From Oryzias latipes (lineage: Eukaryota; Chordata; Actinopteri; Beloniformes; Adrianichthyidae): a stretch of DNA of 64,000 bases. Under the pieces are notes generated by a model. The model was not told the DNA's origin. It made no database searches and was given only the letters and a program-made list of their open reading frames with translations. Location of the stretch: NCBI RefSeq assembly GCF_002234675.1, contig NC_019877.2, positions 1 to 64,000 on the forward strand. The letters run 5' to 3'. Numbering within the stretch: the first letter of the stretch is position 1; each line of letters opens with the position of its first letter. Below, piece by piece: positions 38,671-49,200 of this stretch. The translations under genes were made by a program, and so were the position numbers.

Positions 38671-38676
38671 TTTATT
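38671..38676 (-). terminator. Candidate itgb4 polyadenylation signal
   Basis: The plus-strand TTTATT reads AATAAA on the minus strand, 420 bases past the itgb4 stop. It lies to the left of the SPRY-gene signal AATAAA at 38786-38791 (+), so the two convergent transcripts would overlap by about 100-150 bases. Confidence 0.6.
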
Positions 38677-38785
38677 GAGATCAAACGCAAAGACGATGCA
38701 TGCTGATGAGACAACAGCTCAGATGAACAAACTGCATCCATGTCACACATTTCTGGAAGCTGTCAATCATTTTCTGTTTTGCTAA

Positions 38786-38791
38786 AATAAA
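38786..38791 (+). terminator. Candidate SPRY-gene polyadenylation signal
   Basis: AATAAA occurs 282 bases past the TGA at 38504. It is the first such signal downstream of the SPRY exon on the plus strand. Confidence 0.6.
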
Positions 38792-38879
38792 ATTGGTACA
38801 AATATTAAATATGTCTGAAAGTAAAAAGGACATTTTAATGTACAAATGGAGCAGAAATCTCCTCCAAAAGGGCAGCTGG

Positions 38880-39042
38880 ATGAGGGTGGGGCTGAGGCCG
38901 GTTGGTGAGGGTGGGGGCTGAGGCCGGTTGGGTGAGGGTGGGGCTGAGGCCGGTTGGGTGAGGGTGGGGGCTGAGGCCGGTTGGGTGAGGGTGGGGCTGA
39001 GGCCGGTTGGGTGAGGGTGGGGGCTGAGGCCGGTTGGGTGAG
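38880..39042. repeat. About 27-bp minisatellite in the itgb4 3' UTR
   Basis: Six copies of a 26-28 bp unit containing GGTGAGGGTGG and GCTGAGGCCGG. It lies between the itgb4 stop at 39097 and its candidate polyadenylation signal, so it would be transcribed in the mRNA as a C-rich tract. Confidence 0.9.
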
Positions 39043-39096
39043 GTGGGAATACCTGCAGAAGTTCAGGTTAAAGGTGCTTTGGGATCTAAACACATC

Positions 39097-42000
39097 TTAG
39101 GACTCGTAGATCATCTCCCTGGTGACAGACACCCCCCCCGTCACGCTTCTCTGAACCACCCCCCGTGTGATCTGTCGCGTCATCATGGCACCCGCCTCCG
39201 TGTGCCGTGTGGTCATCATCATGCCATCTGTGGGTTGGGCAGGTGGGGTCAGAGAGTGAAGGGGGCAGAAATGAGGAGGTGCTGGGGGTCCTACCTGAGA
39301 AGAAGGCGTCGCTGTGGGAGGAGCTGACCTCTGTGGGCATCTGGAACACCTCCCTCCTCGTGGCGGACTGGCTGCTGTACTGCGACAGAGCACCTGCGGA
39401 GAGACGCGCCCCGTTAGTCGTCAGGCGAGTCGCCATAACGTGCGGCGTCACGAGTCAGCTGACCTCCATCCTGGGACTCGATGGTGATGATCCCCTCCCG
39501 CTCGGGGCCGAAGCCCTGCGTCGTCCGGGCCTGGACCTTGAACTTGTACGGGATGTTCTCAGTCAGGTTCGGGACCATCAGGCTGGTCTCTGCGCTGTCG
39601 CCGCTCACCTGGAAGGAGCGCCGGTCACCTGGGGGAGACAGGAAGTGAGGCGGAGGTCTTTAACCCAGCAGATGGACGCTTTTCCTCAGATCTTTAAATC
39701 ACACACGGAGGTTCAGACGATTATTTCATTTAATAAACCGGCCCGTCACTCCTGGATCCAAACCAGTGCGGTCAGACAGGGAGGTGGGAGTGTGATGGAT
39801 TAGGGCTAATTGTCCTTGTCCTATAAGAGGTTCTGGTCAGTCTGGGTGGGGGCTGCTGCTGCCGCTTTCAGGTTTAGCAAACCTTATGAAGAATCCCCGA
39901 CCACTGCTCACCTCCGCCGTGCAGCTGCTCACAGCTCACCACGTAACCCAGGATGTCTCCGTTGGGTTGGCGGGGCTTCTCCCAGCTGAGCTGCAGCGCC
40001 TCAGGGCTCAGGGCGGTGAACACCAGGGGGCCGGGGGCGCTGGGGGTGCTGAGGGTGAACGAGGACCCTGCGGAGACACGGAGGAGAATCAGCACGTCTT
40101 CATGAACACAGCATGGACACAGGGACAGGACGGGACGCCACCTGGCACGGGGCTGAGGGGGCTCCTGGGGTCCACTGCCGACTCGATGGTGATGACCCCC
40201 TCCCTCTCCGGACCCCAGCCCTCCTCGCTCTGAGCCTTCACCTTGAACAGGTAGGAGTGGTTGGGCAGCAGGTCGTGGATCATCACCGAGTTCTCCGCCG
40301 GGTCGGTGACGTTGATCCGCTTCAGTTCCCCTGCAGGAGGACATGAGAATGAGGAGCGCCGCAGGAGGCCGCAGGAGCCCAGAGGAGGTGCACCTACCTC
40401 CGCTCAGCAGCTGGTACAGCACGCAGTAACTCAGGATGGGTTTCTCACAGAGCGGCTCCTGCCAGCTGACTCTCAGGGCAGTAGGACCCAGGGCAGAAAA
40501 CACCAGCCTGCTGGGGGTGTCTGGCACCCCAGGAGAGACTCTGGCGTCTGAGGAGAGAAACCTGTTACAGGGACCCCCCCAAAGACTCAGACAGAAGCAG
40601 GAAGAACCCCCCAGCCCACAGAGCGGCGCCTCCATGCGGGTCCTCTGCAGACTCACCCTGCAGGACCCGGTCCAGACTGAACAGCGCCTCGCTGACGTCA
40701 TGCGCCGGCCGGCCGAAGCCGAACTGCTGGGAGCTCTGCATCCCAGCCGAGCCGAAGCCACCTGCGGGCGCGGCGAGCGGGGGAGGGGAAAGGGAGGGGC
40801 GTAGATGAACAGAGGGAGGGGTAGAGCGACAGTCAGCACAGCCCCCCACCCTGCAGACTCATGCATGGTTCTGGTTTTACCGAAGCTGGTGAAGCTGCTG
40901 GAGGCGTCTCCCATCACGATGGAGTCACGGATGTTCTCCTCCACGCAGCCTCTGCTCCCCAGGCGCCTCCTCATCACCACCTCAGTGGTGTGCGCTCCTC
41001 CGGCGACCCCCACCTGCCTGATGGTGCTACCTGCAGGAGCAGAGGGGGAGGAGTCAGATCCTCCTCCCGTCTGGACCCCCCCTCAGGACGTCCACTCACC
41101 AGATCCGGAGAAGTAGGCGGAGTTTGTCTCGGTGGTGAAGGAGCTGCCAGCTCCTCTGTAGGCGGAGCTGAGGGTGGACATGGGGGAGGACGATGTCGAC
41201 AGGTTGTGTGTGGTTGACCCCCCATGAAAGAGGAAGCTGTGATCTTTGGAAGAACGCAGAGAGAGGTGGGTTTAACTGAAGGAACCTCAGAACGTTATGG
41301 AACCAGAACGTCAAAGTAAAACCGGACTGGTACCCCTCGGGGGGGGGGGGGGGGGGGGGGAACTGAGGTCTTTGGAACACCTGTGGACACTCGATCAGGA
41401 AGAGGACAGTTTATCCTCACCCCACCCCCCCTGCAGAAAGCGTGGCCTGCCAGCGCAGAGGGTAACCCCCACCCCCCAGCTGGGTGGGACAGGAGCGGAC
41501 AAAGACAGGTCCCCAGAAACCTTCCTCTGATCATCAACTGGAGGCGGGGCAGTTGATGCCTTCAGTGGGGGGTGGGGGGGCAGCAGCAGAGCAAATGAGG
41601 AAAGGGGGTCCCTCGCTGACAGCCGGCCGGTCGCTTCGATGCAGCGGTCTTCACCTGGCAGAGGCGTGCGGGCGGAGCTGGGGTGGGGGGCCTCCTCGGC
41701 GCCGTCTGTGCTGAGCCGACCTGGGATGATCTCCACCCGCCTCCCCCAGGACACCTGACGGAGGTCCAGCTCCGACCCCACCAGCTGCACGTGCTGCCAG
41801 CCTTCGGAGAGACACCGGTCAAAAGGACCGCTTCATCACACAGACGCTGGACGCCTCAGGGGGAGGAGCCACAGAAGAAGCTCGCAGCTCCTCCAGGATG
41901 GAGGTGGGGGAGGGGGAGGGGGAACCTTTAGCCCCTGAAAAGTTCCAAAGCTCTGACAGAACAGGAAACTGAAAGGGAACTCTAGCTCTAGAGAAACGAT

Positions 42001-43299
42001 TAAGTACCCCAATATTTAGCCAGATCAGACACAATAAATCAGTTTGTGTGAAAAATGGTCTGAAAACGGAAACATCTTCCACAGGGGGCGGGACTCACCG
42101 TCACCAGAGACGCTGGGCGCCTTCGAGCTAGAGGGAGATCTCAGCACGTCGTTGCTGTACATCAAGAACCGGTCATACTCCTCGCCTTCCTCGGCATCCA
42201 CAATGGGAACGTCAGGAATGATGGGAACTAAAGAGGAAGCGGTCTGGAGTCAGAGTGGCTCAGGATCAGGACCATCAGCAGGATCAGCATCAGGACCATC
42301 AGCAGGATCAGCATCAGGACCATCAGCAGGATCAGCATCAGGACCATCAGCAGGATCAGCATCAGGACCATCAGCAGGATCAGCATCAGGACCATCAGCA
42401 GGATCAGCATCAGGACCATCAGCAGGATCAGCATCAGGACCATCAGCAGGATCAGTATCAGGACCATCCTGCAGACTTACTGGACAGAGGTCTGGTGGGC
42501 TGCGATGCCAGGTTGATGGTGGCGTCTTTAAAGGGCCCCCAGCCCACCTTGTTTTGGGCCCGGACCTTGTACTGGTACGTCTGGGCGATCTGGAGGTTCT
42601 CGATCAGCAGCATCCTCTTCTTGGGGCTGTCAATCATCACTTTCTTAGCAGCCCCCGCCGGCTCTGCGGGGCAAGAAGAAGTCTCGGGTAAGACAAGGTC
42701 GCAAGCCGCCAGCAGGCCGAGCTGTGCAGTTTCTGCTCACTCTGATCGTCGTTGATGGGGGTGTACAGGACCTCATAGGCTGTGATGACGCCATTAGGCT
42801 CTGCAGGCTCCGCCCAGCTGACCTGAGTGACGGTGGGACTGATGACGTTGAATGCCAAGCGACCAGGTTCTCCAGGAACTGGAGGAGAGCAGGGAGAGCA
42901 AGGAAGAAGAATGATCGTAGACGCCAGAGTGAGTGAAGTCCACAAACATCCAGATGATCATGAACCCTCACCGTCCTCCAGCGTTTGGCAGGGAACCATG
43001 CTGGACTCGTATCCGTCTCCGAGGGCGTTGTAGGCGCAGACTTTCATCTCGTAGTCGCAGTACGGGTACAGGTTGGTCAGCTCCGCCTGAGGACTATGCA
43101 CATCTAAGATCTCAGCGTCTTTCTCTTGGTCTCCATAGATCCAGTACTTGACCTGAAACAGCAGAAGGAAAGTTGAGGGTTGGAAGAACCGGTCTGAGTC
43201 TGATGAATGGAGGTACCTTGTATCCTATGGGGTTTCCGGGTGGGGGCTCCCAGTTCAGGCGGATGTTTCTCGGTCCGGTGGCTTTGGCCGTCACGTTTT
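39097..43299 (-). other. itgb4: itgb4 fibronectin III pairs, connecting segment and C-tail
   Basis: FnIII-1 and -2 span exons 29-32 ([46 protein letters not shown]). The connecting segment, exons 33-38, holds [18 protein letters not shown] and Ser-rich stretches. FnIII-3 and -4 span exons 38-41 ([44 protein letters not shown]). The C-tail (exons 42-43) ends in REMIYES, unlike the human end. Confidence 0.9.
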
Positions 43300-46200
43300 C
43301 TGGAGAGAGAAGGAAACCACCCGGCGAGGTGGCCTTCGGACTGACGTAACCCATCCGTTGAGGAGCCTGGGACATTTCTGGAGATGGAAGAAGTGTCAGT
43401 GGCTCCTTAAAGCTCCGCCTTCTCCCGGGACAGTGACGGGTCTCACCTTCCTCTGAGATGTTGACGAGCGTGGTCCTCCTGTCTCCGAGGGAAGCGTTGC
43501 TGCTCGGGTCGAACAGCTCGAGTTGCAAGGACTTCGGCTGGACGAGTCCCTGAAGGGCTTGTGAGTTGATCACGATGTTCTTCTCCGTCTCTCCAGGACC
43601 GAACTTCAGAGGACCAGAGAGCTCAGAGCGCTGCTGCGTTTTTGTTCGCCACTTGACGGTAACAGGATCGTCATGGTCGGGAGTGCAGACCACAGGGATG
43701 TGGTAGACCTGATCTGTGCTGGAGAAGGTCTGGGCGGTCTTCTTGAACATCACCACACTTGGTTCTGGATGGAGAAAAAGACGTTCAAAGAAAGATCTCC
43801 TCCAGAGACCGGTAAGACAGGCTCCGCCTCCTTCACCTGGGATGTCTGTGATTGTCACGGTGGTTCTGGGATGGCGTCCCAGCTTGGCACCCTGCCGCGG
43901 GTTACTGAGGTCCACCGCAAACTGCCGAGGCCGCCTGTCGTCCATCAAGCCGTCCATCTCGGACGGATCCAGCAGGGGGACCGGGATGACCTTCTGGGTC
44001 TCTCCAGGACCGAAGGTCAGCTCTCCCTCTGTGGCCACGAAGTCCTGCAGTCCAGACAAACAGAGTGTTACGGCGCCTCCTGCTGGAGCAGGACTGCACG
44101 CGCAGAAGCTGCCCCCACCTTCTTGTCCTGTGCTGTCAGGTCTCGTGTCCTGTAGGACACCTGGGCGCGTCCGTCCTCCACGATGTCTCTGGTGACGGGG
44201 ACGCTGGCCACTCCGTCCAGCCGGCTGCAGCTGAAGGTCGGCTGGAGGAAGGAGAAGATGCTGGAGGCTGAGGAGGAGCAGAGACTGCTTCAGGAGGTGG
44301 AACGAACCGTTTGTCCCCTTCTGCTCGCACCGTTTGAATGTGACCCCCCCCCCACCCCTTCAAACGTTTGTGGGGGCTATGAGGTCTCCGTTTGCTCCCA
44401 CCCTGTGAGGAGATCCGTCTCTCTGATGTCCCAGACTTTTCAAAATAAAGGCGCTCATAGCTGCAGCTTCATTCCTCTTCAGGTCAGACGGTTGCTCCTG
44501 ACCCCCACCCCCTACCCCATAGAGGGTTTCTCACCGCGCTCTTTGATGATGGTGATGTTGACCCGCCGTTTTCCGATCTCTGCGATTCCCAGCGGCACAT
44601 CGATGGCCTCCACCCGCAGCGTCTTCTTGTCATCGTCCTGGTCTTTGATGAAGAGCGGCACGTGGACGTCCACCAGATCCACGCCCTCCTGGAACTCCAC
44701 GGCTCCGGCCGCCTCTGCAGCAGGAGAAAGGCGGTCGTGAGGGTCACCAGCAGAACGGACGAGCACAGCCATCGTAACCGTGACCCCCCCACACACAAAC
44801 CCCTGTCTGTGGCCACCGTGTAGTATCCGGGCGCCACTTTGAGGTTGCGGAAGCTTCCGGACTGGACGTTCTTCTCCGTGAGTTTGATGATGTCCTTGAA
44901 GCTGCAGCGCGGGGCTGCCAGAACCGTGTCCACGATGGCGTAATCCTTCCTGGGGGGTGGGGGGACACACACAGAAGTATGACTACAATGTTCTCCAGGA
45001 GGAACCAGGAACCAGGATTTTACCTTTTCCCAGCGTTCTGCTGCACCCTGGAAGAAAAGAGCAGCGTCAGTTTGTGACCAACAGACTGACAGCAGCAGGT
45101 TCTGGGGGGCGGGTGGAGATGGGGGGTCCTAACCTGAAGTTGGTCTGCTTCACCTTGTGGGCTCCTGGGATCTGCTTGTACACCTCGTTCAGCTGAGGAC
45201 AGGGGGGGTCGGTTCTGGTGAATCAGTCTTTGATGGGAGGAGCTTAACAGACAACGCCACTCACGTTTTCAGAGACTTCACTGCTGAGTTGCTCCGCCTC
45301 CACGGACTCGGGCCAGGACAGGTTCTCGTTGAAGGGGCGGTTGAGCCGCAGGGAGATGGGGAACTTGACTTCACAGGGACAAAGGAAGAAGGTTAGGACG
45401 TTTTTCATAGTAAGAGCCCCTGCTGCCGTTGTGGCGAGGCATCAGCAGGACACTCACTCGTCTCTTGGCTGTTGGGCGTGGCCAGAGCGGCGGGATGATC
45501 CGGTTCCCGGTGAACGTTGTCCGTCACCGTCCAGCGGACCACGTCGGGCCCCTTCAGAGGACCGGTCCTCACCATGGGGGTGTCCAAGTGGTCTGAGTTG
45601 ATGCAGGACTGGCGAAAAAAATACTCGTCCTCCTTAAATCCCACCATGCGACCTGGAGAGACGACAGCGGGAGGTCACCCGGGTGGGAGGGGTGGAACTG
45701 TGATGTCACAGTCACATGACGAGCCTCTTACCCCTCCTACAGCACGGCAGCAGGGCGAGGCAGCTCTGTGTGAAGACAGAAGGTGGTCAGAGGGAGGCCA
45801 GAGCGGCGTCCGCCTGCTCTCAGGTGGGAGGCTTTACCTGCCAGCAGGAGGCGCAGCAGGCGCAGTACTTCCAGCAGCAGAGCAGCAGCAGCGCCAGCAA
45901 CAGCAGGAGGAACAGGAGGAGCGGGAGCAGCCAGAGGAGGCCACCAGGAGGACATTCTGACGGGTCAAAGCACAGCGTTGGTCTGACTCTCACCTCCTCA
46001 TTTCAGCAAAAACACGTACAGCCTGATGCCGGTTCTGGAGAACCCTCAGAATCTTGATCATCTTAACCGTAAACCCGTCCTCATCTGAGACATAAACGGG
46101 GGTTTTCAAAATTCCCGTTTATCGGCTCACCTTTATCTTTGAGCACCTGGATCAGCAGCTCTTTGGAGGAGGGCAGGCTTTCTACGGTGTACCTGAACGT

Positions 46201-49200
46201 GCAGTCATCATCTTCATCCCTGAAGCTGCAGGAATCCACGACCGTCTCCCCTGAAAGCAGACAGAGCTTGTCAGATCGGGTCAGCGTGGGGCTGCGGGTG
46301 CTTGGCTCCTGCTGCCTACGTTCTTTCAGCTCCTCCACCAGCTCCACCTTGAACAGACACTTGTCGCACTTGGCCTGCTCCTTCTTCTCGCCCGTCTTCC
46401 AGGCTTTGCACTGAGTGCAGCTCTTGCTGGCCTCGCAGGCGCCCAGCTGGAACTGAAGCAGGAGGTCAGAGGAGAAGCAGGGTTCTCTGCCCTGCAGGTG
46501 ACAGGAAGCTCACCTGGAAGTTGGGCTCGCAGGTGGAGGTCATCTCGGTGCCGGAATCAAGGCACTCGCAGCGGCCGCAAACACACTTACCCCGCCCACT
46601 GCAGATCCCCTGACACACACACACAGATGTTAGACGGCGAGGTGACGGAACCGCATACCCCGGTGGAGGTTCTCACCCCTCTGCTGTCCAAACAGGTCTG
46701 GTTGCTCTTGGGACACTCGCAGGCGTCGCCCTCCCATCCCTCAGTGCAGGCGCAACGCCCCATCAAGCACGAGCCGCGGTCTGAAGGGGTGAAAGGCAGA
46801 CACGTTTAGCGTGGAGGCAGGAAGTTCATGAAACAGGAAGTGAGTCTGATTCCATGACATGATACAGGAAGTATGTCTGATTCAATGTCATCAAACAGGA
46901 AGTACGTCTGATTTAATGTCATCAAACAGGAAGTACGTCTGATTCAATGTCATCAAACATGAAGTACGTCTGATTCCATGACATCAAACAAGAAGTACGT
47001 CTGATTCCATGTCATCAAACAGGAAGTGAGTCTGATTCCACGTCATCAAACAGGAAGTGAGTCTGATTACAATCCATGAAACAGGAAGTGAGTCTGATTC
47101 CACGTCATCAAACAGGAAGTACGTCTGATTCAATGTCATCAAACAGGAAGTTAATCTGATTCCATGTCATCAAACAGGAAGTATGTCTGATTCCATGTCA
47201 TCAAACAGGAAGTACGTCTGATTCCATGTCATCAAACATGAAGTACCTCCGATTCCATGTCATGAAACCGGAAGTACGTCTGATTCCATGTCATCAAACA
47301 GGAAGTACGTCTGATTCCATGTCATCAAACAGGAAGTGAGTCTGATTCCACGTCATCAAACAGGAAGTGAGTCTGATTACAATCCATGAAACAGGAAGTG
47401 AGACTGATTCCACGTCATCAAACAGGAAGTACGTCTGATTCAATGTCATCAAACAGGAAGTTAGTCTGATTCAATGTCATCAAACAGGAAGTATGTCTGA
47501 TTCCATGTCATCAAACAGGAAGTACGTCTGATTCCATGTCATCAAAAATGAAGTACGTCTGATTCCATGTCATGAAACAGGAAGTAAGTCTGATTCCATG
47601 TCATCAAACAGGAAGTACGTCTGATTCAATGTCATCAAACAGGAAGTATGTCTGATTCCATGTCATCAAACAGGAAGTACGTCTGATTCCATGTCATCAA
47701 AAATGAAGTACGTCTGATTCCATGTCATCAAACAGGAAGTGAGTCTGATTCCACGTCATCAAACAGGAAGTGAGTCTGATTACAATCCATGAAACAGGAA
47801 GTGAGACTGATTCCACGTCATCAAACAGGAAGTACGTCTGATTCAATGTCATCAAACAGGAAGTTAGTCTGATTCAATGTCATCAAACAGGAAGTGAGTC
47901 TGATTCCACGTCATCAAACAGGAAGTACGTCTGATTCAATGTCATCAAACAGGAAGTTAATCTGATTCCATGTCATCAAACAGGAAGTATGTCTGATTCC
48001 ATGTCATCAAACAGGAAGTACGTCTGATTCCATGTCATCAAACATGAAGTACCTCCGATTCCATGTCATGAAACCGGAAGTGAGTCTGATTCCATGTCAT
48101 CAAACAGGAAGTACGTCTGATTCCATGTCATCAAACAGGAAGTGAGTCTGATTCCACGTCATCAAACAGGAAGTGAGTCTGATTACAATCCATGAAACAG
48201 GAAGTGAGACTGATTCCACGTCATCAAACAGGAAGTACGTCTGATTCAATGTCATCAAACAGGAAGTTAGTCTGATTCAATGTCATCAAACAGGAAGTAT
48301 GTCTGATTCCATGTCATCAAACAGGAAGTACGTCTGATTCCATGTCATCAAAAATGAAGTACGTCTGATTCCATGTCATGAAACAGGAAGTAAGTCTGAT
48401 TCCATGTCATCAAACAGGAAGTACGTCTGATTCCATGTCATCAAACAGGAAGTGAGCCTGATTACAATCCATGAAACAGGAAGTGAGTCTGATTCCACGT
48501 CATCAAACAGGAAGTGAGTCTGATTACAATCCATGAAACAGGAAGTGAGTATGATTCCACGTCATCAAACAGGAAGTGAGTCTGATTACAATCCATGAAA
48601 CAGGAAGTGAGACTGATTCCATGTCATCAAACAGGAAGTACGTCTGATTCCATGTCATCAAACAGGAAGTGAGTCTGATTCCACGTCATCAAACAGGAAG
48701 TGAGTCTGATTACAATCCATGAAACAGGAAGTGAGTCTGATTCCACGTCATCAAACAGGAAGTACGTCTGGTTCAATGTCATCAAACAGGAAGTACGTCT
48801 GATTCAATGTCATCAAACAGGAAGTATGTCTGATTCCACGTCATGAAACAGGAAGTGAGTCTGATTCAATGTCATCAAACATGAAGTACGTCTGATTCCA
48901 TGTCATCAAACAGGAAGTACGTCTGATTCAATGTCATGAAACAGGAAGTACGTCTGATTCAATGTCATGAAACAGGAAGTGAGTCTGATTCCATGTCATG
49001 AAACAGGAAGTATGTCTGATTCAATGTCATCAAACAGGAAGTGAGTCTGATTCAATGTCATCAAACAGGAAGTACGTCTGATTCAATGTCATCAAACAGG
49101 AAGTACGTCTGATTCAATGTCATCAAACAAGAAGTACGTCTGATTCAATGTCATCAAACAGGAAGTACGTCTGATTCCAAATCATAAAACAGGAAGTTAG

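Noticed and set aside
42044-42755. Plus-strand frame with GPSAGSAS repeats
   Set aside because: 24-bp repeat in an itgb4 intron plus antisense of a real FnIII exon.
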